Assembly: GCA_038503035.1 (NCBI GenBank)
Contig: JAVSML010001014.1
Span: 84,261 to 148,260, forward strand
Length of the DNA: 64,000 bases
Source of the DNA: Crocodylus rhombifer
Lineage: Eukaryota > Chordata > Crocodylia > Crocodylidae
Direction: 5' to 3'
In this document: positions 1 through 60,689 of the stretch, in pieces
Position numbering within the stretch: position 1 is the first letter of the stretch
Layout: every line of letters starts with the position of its first letter
Made by a program: the position numbers and the translations under genes
Notes under the pieces: model-generated
Database searches by the model: none
What the model was told of the DNA's origin: nothing
What the model saw: the letters and a program-made list of their open reading frames with translations, nothing else

Positions 1-1171
1 CAAGGTAACACTGGTCTCAGGATGACTTCATTATGCAGTCACACCCAGCCACTTCCCTGGATGCTGTATAAGGTATTGGGAGACCTGGAGAAGGTGTGAA
101 GCAGCATCATCCTAGTGTTACCTTAGTATCCATTTGGACGTTCTTCAAGTTAAATCTCCCATTTCAAAGATGGCCTGACTGCATCTCCTGAAGGCACCAG
201 AGTTGTTCGTATCTCACTGTCCCTCCCTGGATAGGCAGATGGTCTCATTCCAGGGCTTAGAAGCTGCACAGGCTCACTTTAAGTGTTACAATAAATTGCA
301 GGGAAACTCTTTGTTTATAATGTTGCGGTTTCAGACTAGAATAGGGGTGGGCAATTACTTGGGTGGGAGGGTCACTTAACTCATTTTGGTGAACTGTTAA
401 GGGCTGGGCGTGGGGGAGGTTGGGGGCATGTACTTGCCTCCTAGTAGCACCATAGCAGCTCATCGCAGTGGGCAGGACAGCTACTCAGTATGCTGCATCA
501 TGCTCCGTGGGGGCCTGGCTGCCAGCAGCTGTGGTGTCCGGACGGCACAATGGCAGTACCAACAGGAAGCCGGGCAAGAGGGCAGAGGTGTCTCCTTGCT
601 GTCCAGCCAGGCCCCACCTGCAGCAGAGTGGAGTGGCACAGGGTGCAGCCCTCTCCCTCGGGCTCTCAGCGGACTGGATAGGATTAGTTGGCAGACTGGG
701 TTGTTTTTTTTCCAGCTCTGCTGTAGAATCTCTCCAGCAGCTCTGCCTTGTAGTACTTGGACACATTTTCCCATAACCGTAACTGTACTAGCGCCTGGAG
801 TATATGAGTCAACACTCAGTCCCTCTCCGGGAAGGAGAGGGTGCATTATAAAAGAAGGCAGGACTTTGTAGAAAATATAGGTGTGTGACCATCATAACAC
901 ATGGGTGCAGTTCCTGGCTGTAATAATGACCTTGTTTGCTGGTTTCTCCACTTGCAACATGGGACTGATACTTGCGCACCTCTGTAAAGCTTCTCTAAAT
1001 GAAGACAGAGTGACTAGTTTAAAAGATCTTCCTGACATTGAAGCTGGCTAACTCCTTGGTCAGGGAGTTGCACAGTGCTAAAGAACTTTATAGACCTTGG
1101 ACAGAGACCACTAGTGTGGCTGTATTAGAAATTTTCCCTCTGTCCTAAAAAGCCTTTTCTTTTACTCTCAG
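1..1171. other. CEP95 intron (3' part) with a hAT-like fragment
   Basis: This is the intron upstream of the first visible CEP95 exon. I found no exon in it. Positions 342-400 match the left end of the hAT-like element at 39825. The GC-rich stretch 400-850 carries only overlapping chance open frames on both strands. Confidence 0.6.
342..400 (+). repeat. hAT-like element, left-end fragment
   Basis: The sequence from 343 (AGGGGTGGGCAATTACTT) resembles the start of the element at 39825, including the following 'gagggtc.ctta' and 'ttttgg' stretches. I could not find a matching right end, so the right boundary is unknown; the element may continue through the GC-rich block to about 850. Confidence 0.45.
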
Positions 1172-1246
1172 GTAGAGGAAGCTTTGAAGAAGCGTGACCT
1201 CCTTGCTGAAATTATTAAGAAGGATCAAGATCACAACAAGAGACTG
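1172..1246 (+). CDS. CEP95: CEP95 coding exon (fifth from last)
   Basis: This exon encodes 25 residues beginning [10 protein letters not shown], phase 0 at both ends. The acceptor follows a pyrimidine-rich tract and AG at 1170-1171; the donor GTATGT starts at 1247. The peptide is highly charged and continues the coiled coil. Confidence 0.85.
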
Positions 1247-3034
1247 GTATGTTGTCACACATCACATTTTGCCTGGCAGCTTAGCCAAAAGGACGGTCAC
1301 TGTTGGCCCACAGGGAGGGAGAGCTGTCCCTGGAGCAGCTATCAAAGCAAAGACTCCACCTCTACCTGTTTGGTCTGTGGCCATGGAGGCAGTGGGTAAT
1401 GACGGGAGTCTGAGCTTGCTTTTTACATGTCACTGCTTAACATGAAGCAACAAACAGTAAACAAAGTCCCAAGGACATATGGGAGGGACAGAACTCTCTC
1501 CATAAGAGTCAGTCTAGTTATAAACTCTTGAAATGCTAGATAATGCATGGAAATGTTACATCCTTAATTATATAGCATTGACTGGTACAGTGGTAATTTC
1601 AGTACCTAGCCATAAATGCAGTGTAGGTTTGGAAGACAGGGTAGTTCCTCAACATTGATTTATTTAGAAACACTCTATACAAAACCCTACTTGAATCCTC
1701 ACTGTTGAGGAAATCACAGTGCTCTTTTGCCTATCGCTCTCTCTGCTTAGCAAGAGTTTAAACAGCGCATCCATCGACAGAAGTGGATGCAGAACAAAAC
1801 GAGAGAGAAACGTCAGCAAATTGCTCGAGCCAAGAAGTACTATGAAGACTACCGTGTCCAGCTGCGTGCCAGAATGATGCGGGCAAGGACGCGGGAAGAA
1901 AAGGTACGTAAAAGGCGCTTGTTCTGGAGGAGAAGAATTCATGTGTTGACAAAAGAGACTGGTACTGAGTAAGCATCTTTTCCACTTGATTTTATGGTGT
2001 TAGCATCCAAAAAAATGGTACCAATTGCTAAAAGCCAAGTTAAGTAAAGGGAGCACAGTCCTGGGAGGTGAAAAATAACTCTACATATACGCCACATCAC
2101 CTCCTATAGTTGGGTCCCAGATGGTTTTGACCTCTGTGTTTGCAGTATTTATAGACCTTGGACAGATGCATGCAATAAAAATATCAAGTCAGTGCAGTTT
2201 GTTTTAGGGTTTTTTAGTGTATTTAACCCTTGGGGACCTTTCCATGGTAATCTGTGGGATTTTGTAAGGGAAAAGGGGAGACACTTCTGTAGTTATCAAT
2301 TGGGAGGGGGAAGCGGGGTATTTTTTCTAAAATTGTACGTGAAAAGTGGGGTTCAGTTAATCAAATCTGCAAATCAGAACAACACAGTGTTTAAAACACC
2401 ATATCCAGGCTTTTTACCAGAAAGCATCTATCAGAATACCCTCAGGCTTGTGGGCTGTACTTTAGCTACCTTCAATCTTTGGCAGATATTTAAAAACCTG
2501 TTTGAAGAAGGCTTAGAGATTCAGAAGCAAAGGCTAGAGGAGCTGAGAGCATATGCTAAAGAGAAGCGTGCTGAGCAAAAAAGAGTACATCAGAATGAAC
2601 TGGAGTCCATGGAGAACTACTACAAAGATCAGGTAGGCTTCATTTGCATCTCGTACAACCTGCACATTTATCCATTTTTCTGAATTTGTTCTGACCCCAA
2701 TGCTGTTTCTTAGTTTTCAATGCTAGCGGAAGCTGTCTCTCAGGAACATCAAGAAATCAAAACCAGAGAGAGAACTCAAGCAAAAGTAAGTGTTTTTAGT
2801 TCTTCTTGCAAATGGTTTCTTGTTTTGAGCTTGAGCTAATCGCAATATTCTTTTCAGATGCTACAGAAAACAAAGAGGGAGGTGAGATCAAAGGTGGAAA
2901 AGGAAATTCAGCAGCTGCAAACTATGATCACTCAAGATGATGATGATACTTTCTTTCGAGAGCTGGAAGCAGAACGACTGAAATCCAGACTTCAGATGGC
3001 TTCCTTTCAGTACAGCAAAAACCATTTCTTGTAA
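1172..3034 (+). CDS. CEP95: CEP95, C-terminal part (last five coding exons)
   Basis: This is the 3' end of a gene for a centrosomal, coiled-coil-rich protein. Five exons (1172-1246, 1751-1903, 2486-2632, 2714-2785, 2858-3034) all begin and end in phase 0, have AG acceptors and GT donors, and join to 207 codons plus TAA. The peptide is strongly charged (K, R, E, Q) with heptad-like spacing, as expected of a long coiled coil, and ends in a short [10 protein letters not shown] tail. I recognise it as CEP95 (formerly CCDC45) from the exon peptides and from its position beside SMURF2; the mammalian protein is roughly 820 residues as I recall, so about a quarter is here. The family is known only as a centrosome and spindle-pole component; no enzymatic motif is visible. 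The upstream part of the gene lies left of the window. Confidence 0.87.
1247..1750. other. CEP95 intron
   Basis: This intron lies between two CEP95 exons. I see nothing beyond splice signals and AT-rich sequence. Confidence 0.7.
1751..1903 (+). CDS. CEP95: CEP95 coding exon (fourth from last)
   Basis: This exon encodes 51 residues, extremely rich in Arg, Lys and Gln (includes [19 protein letters not shown]). The acceptor is TTAG at 1747-1750 and the donor GTACGT starts at 1904. The basic, aromatic-dotted helix is typical of centrosomal coiled-coil proteins. Confidence 0.87.
1904..2485. other. CEP95 intron
   Basis: This intron lies between two CEP95 exons. A 19-bp stretch at 2148-2166 exactly repeats 1087-1105 from the upstream intron. 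Nothing else is recognisable. Confidence 0.7.
2486..2632 (+). CDS. CEP95: CEP95 coding exon (third from last)
   Basis: This exon encodes 49 residues from [12 protein letters not shown] to ENYYKDQ, phase 0. The acceptor is GCAG at 2482-2485 and the donor GTAGGC starts at 2633. An open frame continues upstream of the acceptor to 2192, but that stretch is low-complexity intron read-through. Confidence 0.87.
2714..2785 (+). CDS. CEP95: CEP95 coding exon (second from last)
   Basis: This short exon encodes 24 residues ([20 protein letters not shown] and four more), phase 0. It sits between an 81-bp and a 72-bp intron. The acceptor is TTAG before 2714 and the donor GTAAGT starts at 2786. Confidence 0.87.
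2858..3034 (+). CDS. CEP95: CEP95 terminal coding exon and stop
   Basis: This exon encodes the last 58 residues and the TAA at 3032-3034. The acceptor is TTTTCAG ending at 2857. The peptide has a run of four aspartates, then [15 protein letters not shown] and the QYSKNHFL end, which I recognise as the conserved CEP95 C-terminus. Confidence 0.88.
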   Translation: MLQKTKREVRSKVEKEIQQLQTMITQDDDDTFFRELEAERLKSRLQMASFQYSKNHFL

Positions 3035-3260
3035 CACTCAGGCAGTTACCTGTCAGTGCAGTTGCTTTCTGCCCATGATGCTGTTGAATTTGTTAGGGAA
3101 TTGCCATAACTGGAGGATGGTGACCACTGTGCTGTAAAGCATCCTGCTTGTCTTGTTTACAGTGTTGAAGGCACAATGCCATCAATGTGTCAGTAGCTGG
3201 GACTCTTGAGCACTTTTACTGTAACACTTGAATAAAGTTTAAACTATTTCTTAACTATTT
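3035..3260 (+). terminator. CEP95: CEP95 3' UTR and poly(A) signal
   Basis: A short 3' UTR follows the CEP95 stop. The canonical AATAAA is at 3231-3236, so cleavage should fall around 3250-3260. No longer UTR needs to be invoked. Confidence 0.7.
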
Positions 3261-5158
3261 TAAATTGAGGCAATCTGTGTTGTGCTCAACTATGTAGAAG
3301 TAAATCTGGTAAAGTCAAAGTCCTTAGCTCAGGTTTTGGAGGTCTGAGCCATTTCTGTATTGTACCCAATGCTGTCAGCTTTCAGCATGATGGATATTAA
3401 AATTCTTGTAGCTCAGAGCTGCATTTTTTTGCCAGAGTAAAATGTATGAGTTACAATTGACAAACTTCTCAAAAAAATTTGACTGCAAGACTTAATGTAA
3501 TTACAAAAGGGGAAAGCAGTGGTTCTTTGAGATAATGCCAGTTACTTAGGTTTGCTCTAGGAGAGGAAGTTAGAAAAGGGTTTCCAGTAAATCTGATGTG
3601 TAACTCTGTTGTTTCTTGTACTGCTGAATAAGGGAGGAGCGCACTGCACTGTACACAGCATTATGACGCACGGCATGTTACAGAAAGGTGTGTTCAATAA
3701 GACTGCATTCTTGTGATACCTGTGCAGAATAGGTAACAAAGAAAGACTATACTCATTTGTGCCAAACGCTTCCTCTAAGGAGGTCTTCCTAAAGCAGTCT
3801 TGTTCATTCACGCTTCGAGCTCCAGTAGAACAATATTTACCAACGGCTAAAACTGCTGGAACTTGCAGGCTTTTAATTACTTTCCAGAGGGCATATAAGT
3901 GTGCATTAAATCTCAAACTTAGTATTTCTGTATGCAGTTGCTATTGGGGCTGTAACAACTCCATTTGTATCGACCAGTTACAGTCTGCTGCCTTCCTTAG
4001 ATGTTTGTGGATCTTTTCACCTCGTAAAGGCTTGCATATGGTTTGTGCAGGCTTTAAACAAGGCTTTCAAAACTTAACTGACTGCTGCACTGATCTGTTT
4101 GGCATGTGATAGTCTAGAACTGACTGTGAAGTAGTCAGACCTCGAACAGTGGAACTTTAAGTAATCTGCTAATTGAGAATCAGGAATGAAGCAGTAAATG
4201 TGATGTTTCAGGTCTTAAATTTAACTTGCAGTTCTGTGTTCCCCTTTCAACTGAGAATATTTCAAGTATGGAAGCTTTTAAAGTTCACTGCCTGCAACCT
4301 ACACCTCTGTTCTATAGAGTTAGTGTTACCTCTGCTACTCAAATGCTTGGTCTGGGGGATCCACCTGCAAGTTCTAGCTGGAGCTCTGCTACACCGACCC
4401 TGTGTAATTACACAAGGTACGTGACCGGGTGCCTGAGGAGCCTAATTTGCTGAACATTGGTTTTGCCCCTGTAGCCTTCTACGGGGATGTCCTGGGCACT
4501 GCTACCTGTCAGTTAGGGAACAGTTCCCACAAACACAAGTGTCCTGTCAACAGGCCAGGCGCTGGAAGGCTCTTGAGCACTTGTGAGAGTACTGAGGGCA
4601 GGTGTGCTACAGCTTTGGGGAAAGAGAGCATTGCATCTAACACATGTTAGTTTCCCTGACAAACTAAACCTACAGCAGTGATCTCCCTTTTGCCATAAAA
4701 GCCCAATTCACCAGAGCCATTCCAGATCATTGAGTTTAAGACAGGCCACCTCCAGACTGTGACCCGGTAAAGCTATGCTTACTGCAGCTGAATGAAGCTA
4801 AAATAGTTACTGTCTGAGTTATCTATTTCTTTCTTCATCCACAAAGAATCTGGGTCAGCTGTGCTAGATCAAGCAGCAAAGACATGTACTCACTTACCTG
4901 TGCTTTGAGGCAGTGCTGTATGCAGGGCCTGCTATAAAAAGGCCGAGATACCTGGGAGACACCAGAATAAGGCAAGTTTCCTTATTCTTTCAGCGAAGTG
5001 CGCCACAACTGAGGGCCAAGCCCATGCTGTACGTATGAACATGTAACAAATATATTCTCCTCTAAAGGAGCTGACTCACTCAAAGCCTCTTGTTATTGTA
5101 AATCAATGTCAATATTTAATTAAAAACTTCGAACATTTTTTAAACCATTGATGCTGTG
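3261..5158. other. Intergenic spacer between convergent genes
   Basis: This is about 1.9 kb between the poly(A) sites of CEP95 (+) and SMURF2 (-). It is AT-rich at the left and right with a mixed middle. I see no exon, RNA gene or clear repeat; the open frames at 3557-3916 (-) and 3759-4109 (+) overlap each other and match nothing I know. Confidence 0.6.
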
Positions 5159-8100
5159 ACAGTGCAAACAGCATACAATTTATTGCTCAACTTCTGCATG
5201 GGTACATACATTAAGTATTTAAAAACCATTTTATACAGATGTTTTGTTAAAGCTTATGTAACAGCTGGGTGAAAATACAATGGATATCAATGCTAAAACA
5301 CTTTGTAATAAATACAATGGAAATGATAAACTAAAAACTGTCAGTTTGTGGAGGGGGAGTTACAACTGAAGATAACTAATTACAGCTATAGATAAAGCTC
5401 TAAAGATGTGGTAGAGCCAAAAGCCTACGATAGAGAATGTTAAGTACAACAAAGGGCACCTGTTAACTACATGGTGCAGTTTAAAATCTGAAGCAATGGG
5501 AGCATGCTACATTAAGCTGTAGGATGATGCATACTTATGAGAAAGAAGCAAAGCTTTTACTTCCATCCATGCAGCCAGTTTAAACGCACCAGAAGTTCAA
5601 TATAAGTGTAGTGTTGTGGAACAAAACTAAAGAAGGGAAACTTGTGTGCTCTGGACTTTAGTACAATGCAAACATTTGGTAAAAATAAATCAGTTTAGGG
5701 AAACTGAATCTATGTGCAAAAAAAAAAATTAGAATACATACTGTACAAAGCACCATTACAAAACTCTTTACACCGAGAAATTAAATCCTCTGAAACGCAA
5801 CTGTGTACTGTATATTTGAAATCTACAAAATAGTCACTGTTCATATTAAACATTCATCATGAAAAGCAACAGCATGAAACCATGATGTGGCATTTCTCTA
5901 AAACAACTTTATGCAACTAAAGAATGGCTAAAGTAAAAGCCCGTACAAGGGACAAGTTGAAATAAATATTCACATTACTCATGGGGTGAAAGTCCCAGGT
6001 TCAATGCAACGTTAGGCTTAGCACCTGTTTGAGGGAACTGACATGATTTTTGAGCTAAACTCTGATAGGCTGGCGCTTCTGCAGAACTTCACACAGTTTC
6101 TGAGCAGGCGGGGTGCTTTATTCAAAGCTCTCAATCACTATGAAGCAAAAAGGCACTCAAAATACTTGGTATATTCATCAGCTGTCAAATATAGAGAAGT
6201 GTTATCTAGTCCTGTGCATAATATTAGAAAATTTAAATTTACAATATCAGTCCCATGGGACTAGAAGGATTTTGCAACACCCCACCAAAATGCTTAACAG
6301 GAAAGCAACAGCCCTATCACTGTGCATTGGAATAACTGATGTACAATTCATTTTCTGCAAAGGGCAAGCCTATAAAATGCCCCCGGGGCATAGAAGGTGT
6401 GTGCCGTGTTTACTAGCCTGGGCAACTGGCTCGTGCAGAGAGTTTGCTATGAGGGGGTGTGCAGCTGAAGCAGCACTGGGAATTCACAGGAATAGGTACC
6501 AACAAAAGCTCCCGCAGTCCTGCAGCTCAGAAAATGTACGGGACTGCAGGGACCTAGAGTGGGGAAAGCCATGCTTGTGTCCTGCTGCAAGAAGCACTTA
6601 CCCTTGTCCAGATGGAAACTGCAGGCAGGGTCACAACACCTTTGTTAGAGGGACAAGCTGCTCTTGTTCGGAAAACTCCAACAAGCGTGCCCAGGACAGA
6701 AGCACAAGACAGTGAAGCTGTCACTTCCACTGGCCAGCAGTGTGGCCACAGCAGGACATTCCTGCTGCCCGGAGGAAGTCAGACAGTTCTGCCACACTCT
6801 GGTTTCCAGTCCATGAAATAACCAAAGGAATTCAGCTTGAGTGGCGTCTTTGGGCAGCTTTAAAGGCAGCATTACCACCGCATCTGCATGAGCCCAAGCA
6901 GAGCTTAGCAAATGAGGGAGAGGGTCTAAGACGATTTCCTCCCAAGCAGATCTTTTGGCTTCAGGTGCAGATCCCTGAGCAGCCTCATCTCTTCACCAGC
7001 CAGCTCAGGTTGGTAAGCAAGTTCAGAAGAACAGCCCCACTGGAGAAACTGAGGGAGTATGTGGAGGTGAGCTACCAAATTCTCCCCACAGCTCCACAAA
7101 TGAACCGTTGCCTTTTATTCCAATTCATAGTGCCTGTTCTAACTTACTTGCTAGGGCAGTCAGATTTGGCAGAAAAAAAATTTGTATGTTGAAAGGTTCC
7201 CAAAATATACAGCAATGGGTAAGGCCCATCAGCTAGTTCGTGGTAAAATGCAGGCTGCAAAGGAAATGGTCCTGTTTTCTTTTTTATTTTATTTCAATAC
7301 TCTTCATTGTTTCTCAGCAGCAGTGTAAACACAGTGCTGATTTCGGGGTCCAGGTTTAAAGAAACAATCATAATATCGATTGAACAAAATTGAAAATCTC
7401 CTCTGCCAAGTGTCACTGTCCCCCTGCTTAGCAGGCAGAGACAGGTCAGGTACTTAGGTACCACTGCACACTTACTCAGGAGAATGCTAAAAAACCATTG
7501 TGCCGTGAGCAGCCTGACTTAGCTACACCCCATGAACAGAACGTGCTCAGCTGAACAGCTCAGAATTCCCAACCGCATTTCAAAATACAGTTCCCTCCAC
7601 CGGTAGTGCATTATGTTCCCATTTGAACAGACCAACCCATGCTTTAACGCTTGCATATATATACTTTCAGCCCTAAAACCAATGACACTGTGCTTGAATG
7701 ACCTCACTGTCAGAGCATATCGCACGCATGTTCAGCATTTACTATCTGAACTGGCTGCTTTTCCTTAGCTGTAATTTAAGCAAACTGATGTCATGAGAGC
7801 TAAACGAAGATGAAAAATGGTTTACCTGATAGGTCTTTAAAGACAACAAATACGCACTGCGAATTGGTTGCATGTGAACGTAAACTTTGGATGGCTGGGC
7901 AGATACGGACGATTCTGAAACATGAACCGATGAGCAGGCAGGTAGGTGGCTATCAACATCACCTCATCAGCAGCATGCTTTATGGAATTTGAAAACTGCA
8001 GCGTTTCCATTTTCAAGTGAAAGCAAACCAAAAATACTCTCAACAAGAGACTTGTTACAAAAATGCTTGTTTAAAAAAACTGAAATGACGAACTCCCTTC

Positions 8101-8858
8101 AAAAAAAGGGGCTACTCCACATTTAACACAATGTCCTGTACTAAATACAGTGTCAGTCACAGAGACTAGAAAATTTGCTTAAGGAATCGGACAACTGATA
8201 TAAACAGGACCCCAAACTTCAGATCTGTAATCCATGCTTGAAAAATATAAAAAGCCCCATTCGGGTAACATTTAAGTTGAACTTACAATGCAGAATATAA
8301 TGTTTCACTATAAGAAACGCAGTTAACTTGTAAGTGGCTTTAATTAAAAAGATTAATGATTCTTGTAGCCAATTTTATGCAAAGTTAGAATAATCCAAAA
8401 TATTTTTCTTTTAAAAAATAGCAGGTATAGGCGCTGTTCAGTATCATACTTTTAACCAGGCTGAAAGTGACTTGTACCGACTGCCAACGTGGTGTCTTGG
8501 TATCTGTGAGAATAGAAATCAGGTAGGCAAATAGAATAGGTTACCTTTTACAAAAATAGTAGTAGTCTTTAAGTGTAGAATACTGCTTAACTGTTGAAAT
8601 GTAGGAAAAGTCAGCATTCTAGGTGTTCAAGGTATTAGTTTTTAATAGCAGCTGAATGGTTCTATGACAAAAGCCACAGGACCCATTTTCTTGGAAAAAT
8701 AAACAAACTCCAAAACTGTCCTTTCCCTCCCAGTGTCCTAGCGTAGAAAAGGGAAAGGTTTCCTGTATTTCAAGCATTTCTTGAGGCTTGGCTGGGGGGG
8801 AGGAGGGCTTTCCGGATGACAGGAGTATAAATAGAGTCCTAGGTAAGCCTGTGACGGG
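5159..8858 (-). other. SMURF2: SMURF2 3' UTR
   Basis: The minus strand between the SMURF2 stop and the AATAAA at 5179-5184 is about 3.7 kb, without recognisable repeats and rich in A/T tracts, as expected of a long conserved 3' UTR. Other minus-strand AATAAA hexamers at 6117-6122, about 7113 and about 7280-7290 could give shorter messages. Open frames in this interval on either strand are shadows and encode nothing recognisable. The exact 3' end is inferred. Confidence 0.65.
5179..5184 (-). terminator. SMURF2: SMURF2 distal poly(A) signal
   Basis: The minus strand reads AATAAA here, just upstream of a run leading into intergenic DNA. It is the last good hexamer before the spacer. Confidence 0.55.
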
Positions 8859-56695
<47,837 letters not shown>

Positions 56696-58579
56696 CTGTA
56701 AGGGAAACAAGAAATATATAATGAAATCACTAGTCATTAATATTTTATAACTTCTTTACTTGCTCAGCATTCCAGAAACCCAATGCAAAGTAAAACAAAA
56801 CAAAAATCAATTAACATCACATTGTTAGACAAAAACATTGGAATCATGGACCATTTGTAATGCTGTGTAAAGTAATTATAGAAAGCTGAGCCAGAAGTTT
56901 CTTCTTTTAAAGGTACACTGTGAAGGAAGAGAGAGTGATGATTTTCTCAGTACACACGCACATTTCCAAGCCCTCAGGCACAGCCGTATTTTATCTGTAC
57001 CTTTGGACTGTATAACTGTTTCGAGATGGGATGGACTTGCATCAAGGGTTAAAAGGAGATAGCTGCTGCATAAGACTAGGGTGATTTCCCCTACTGCACA
57101 TCCTACTGGCATAATCCATGGCAGACATTGATAGATTACCCTGCACTTGGAAGTAGGAAACTAGCTTGTTACAGAAAAAAAATGCAACTTAAAATAGCAC
57201 AAATCATGTATGTAGGTTGCCCATATGTGTTTTCAGCTGTAATTCTTGATTATAATTCTGCAGTTTGAATGTCTGATTAAGACAACTGGTTGTTATCTTA
57301 GCACAAGCTAGCTTTTAAAATCTATTCAGTTCACATTTTTGCATTGGAAGTCAAAATTAACCAGTCTCCAGAGGGTACTCCTGGTACAGCCAGTAAGAGA
57401 GTTAGGATTTAAAGGTGGCGATATAAACAAGAGTTTCTTAGATCTGAAAGTCAGTAAAAAAAAGCTTTAAAAACAGTTGGATCAGAATGAGCTATTTCAA
57501 TTTAAAGAGATGAAAAACAGATTGTAAGGGCAATTAACAATTTAAAAATCTTTTGGCTGATCTACTTTGCTAGTCAAACTATAAACTTTGATATTAACAT
57601 TATTTGGGTATTTCATAAAGATACTGTATGTAGTGTGCAGAAACTTTCCAGATCAATTTACTTTAATGTAAAATGCATGCCATTCTTTAAAACCAGTTTT
57701 AATATGAATACATCACTCTAAATATAAATATGTTACCTGAGGACAAAACTCCAATTATTTCACAGTAGAGACAATTATTTTATTTTATTTTTTTTACAGA
57801 ATCAAAGCATTTTTCATTTTCTATTTTCGGCTTGTTTTTAAGTCATGGGCTTTAGAAGGGTTTTTCCTACTGACTTTGAAAACTGAATAGGTTTAGATAA
57901 CTAAGACATTCTATTCATACTAAATGAAGATCTAAAATATTTTAGAAGACAAGACAATACAGATGGTGAAGGCACTTTTTCCCCCTACAGAGAATTTCTT
58001 TCTACCCCAACCACCCTCAGAATTTAAAAATGCTTTCCAGCAATGATTTGTATACCGATGTCCTGGTTGACACATCTTCTTTTGTACCTTTTCTGTACCT
58101 AGTCTGTGCCTTTTCTGTCAACAGTGAAAACAAAACATTACGCTCGAGCAGCTTTGAATTAGTTCACAAACACATATAAGATCCATCTTCCTTTCAGTTA
58201 ATTTAAAAGCAAAAGCTTCCTCCCTGTAAGTGTGTATTGATAATATTCACCAGGCCAGACTGACTGGAATTCCTGCATTCATACAATTTAGCAAGCAAAC
58301 TAAGCTTTTGTTTTCCTGCCAAGGTGGCCCCCCAGCATTTCTCTTTTGAAACCCCTGTGTAAAGCTTTTACCACTACCACACCTCAACTATCACATTCTT
58401 GGCAGACAGGAATCACAGGACTGACCCTTGGAGATCCAAACTATGGGATCACACTTTTTAAGAATCACTGTAAAGTCTCACGACAAATCCAGAATGGACA
58501 CGCTAAGACAAACTGGATGGGAAACCCAATCATATGAAGTTGCAAAACAGCATTAAGAAACTGAAGTTATATTCAAGAG

Positions 58580-58811
58580 CAGCCCAGTGTTTAAGCTTTC
58601 CAGAATGAGCTGAGCGTGAGCTGGGGTGCACAGTGCAGCGGGGGCAGGAGGGTTGCAGGCACACAGTGCAGCAGTAGGAGTAATGTCCATGGGGTGTACA
58701 GCCTGGGGGGACTGTGGCTTGCCCTGGTGTGGCTTGTGGCGTGTGTGGCCTCCCACTGGTGTAAACCATGAGACGTGTAGCCCAGGGCAGCTTAGAAGTT
58801 GGACAGCCCAG
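58580..58811. repeat. Degraded hAT-like element
   Basis: The right end 'agttggacagcccag' matches the right end of the element at 39440, and the inside is similarly G-rich. The left end CAGCCCAGTGTTTAAG is only a loose match, and no target duplication is visible. Confidence 0.4.
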
Positions 58812-59257
58812 CAGTAGATCAGCACTAGTTAGTAAGACGAAAAAAGCTGGGACAAAGCTGGACATCTGACAGATTAAAAAAAAAAAAAAAAACAACCCTA
58901 CAAATTTAAAAACAGAAATCCATCTATAATGATTTTCTGTTTAAAAGCATATTTTAGCATTTATTAACTTTTCACTTAACAAGATACTGGACTTTACAAT
59001 GAAAGGATGCATGATCCAGGAAATAATGCTAAAGAAAGAGGAACAAATCTCTTACAACAAATGAAGAAATAGCATTTGTGCAGTATGTCTCCTTTGGCAA
59101 TAAGCTGGTCCAACACTAGCAAAAAATTTCTTCATTAACTTATTTTCAAAAATAAGTTATTTTCTCTCGTACCGACTGTGTTACTACAAAACAAATGAGA
59201 TTTTAAAATCTTGCAGTTAATACTGCAATTTTCACAGAGAGCACTTTACTAAGTTGA

Positions 59258-59940
59258 GATTTCACAGACATTAGGACTGGAAGGGACCTCGGAAGATCGA
59301 GTCCAGCCCCCTGCCCAAAGGGCTGGAAGTCACCTGGGGTCATAGGATCCCAGCAAGATAAGCATCCAATTTGCTCTTGAAGGTGTTCAATGTAGGCGCC
59401 TGAACCACCTCCAATGGCAGGCTGTTCCAGACCTTGGGGGCTCGGACAATAAAGACATTCTTCCTCATGTCCAGCCTGAAATGGTCTTGTAGTAGTTTAT
59501 GACTGTTCGACCTCGCCATCCCTTGGGGCGCTCTGATGAACAAATGTTTCCCCAGATCCTGGTGGTCACCCCTGATAAACTTATAGGTGGCCATCAGATC
59601 ACCCCTGAGCCTGCGCTTTTCCAGGCTAAAGAGTCCCATGCCTCTCAGCCTGTCGTCATAAGGTCTGTTTTCCTGACCTCTGATCATGCGCGTGGCTCTT
59701 CCCTGGACTCTCTCAAGCTTCTCCACATCCTTTTTGAATTGTGGGGCCAAAACAGGATGCAGTACTCCAGCTGCGGCCTCACCAAGGCAGAGTACAAGGG
59801 GAGAATGACGTCCCAGGATTTGCCTGAGAAGCATCTATGGATGAAAGCCAGCGTTTTGGTTGCTTTAGTAGCCGCAGCATTGCGTTGCAGGCTTATGTTC
59901 ATCTTGTGGTCAGTGATGACCCCCAAGTCTCATTCTTTCA
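59258..59940 (-). mobile_element. 5'-truncated CR1 LINE
   Basis: On the minus strand the copy begins inside ORF2 at 'gacttgggggtcatcactgac' (GVITDHKMN) and runs to the 3' end at 59258. Two overlapping frames cover 59684-59926 and 59340-59834. They include [50 protein letters not shown], then RNSLPLEVVQ-like sequence (VWNSLPLEVVQAP). It matches the 3' part of the element at 25935 closely. Confidence 0.9.
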
Positions 59941-60689
59941 TAGTGCTTTAAATTGAATAATACTAATTTAGGTGAAGGGGGGGAAAAAAGGAATGATATA
60001 GAACAATCAGGAATTGGTAGTACAGTTTATGAATCCATACTAGTGCTGAATAATCAGCCATCTGCGAATGAAAACAGACAGCCCTCAAAGAAACAATGGC
60101 AAATGGGAAAAAAACATTGGGAGTTTATATCTACCCCACATTAGGGTGGGGTAGATTATTGTTTCTAATATCACATTTCAGTGGTACCAGATGTGTCTTA
60201 TTTTCACCTTCCAAAAACTAATACATCTCAAAACGATTCAAGGATTTCTTTGCAAATTCAAAGGCAAGGAGGTGTTTGCATGTGTTTACACATCCAGCTT
60301 CAGCACATTTAATCTTTCTGGAAATACCAAAATGGACAACTATAAACAAATAAAGTAAAATGTTATATGGATGATAATACTGTAACTGTGACAGGACTCA
60401 TGCAGGAAGGTTAGTTGAAAAAGGCACCTCCACATATACATGCTTGTAGGGTGCCTCCCCTAGGCCCAGCAACTTTCTAGAAAAGCAGGCCTGTTTGAAT
60501 GGGATGCATGCCCCCCCTTTAATCAAATATACAATTCAAAACAAAATCCCCAAAAGCTTTCCTTAGTAGATTGGAAGTACAACGTTTCTTATGGCCAGTC
60601 ATGGACAAAGCAGAAGAGGTAGAAAGTCAGAAGCTAAACAAACTCTTGGTTCTGAATATATGGACACTATAAAGTGGCATCATCCAGAA

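Noticed and set aside
2192..2485. Upstream extension of the CEP95 exon frame
   Set aside because: The frame is open by chance through intron sequence; a good AG acceptor at 2484-2485 and the conserved peptide start define the exon.
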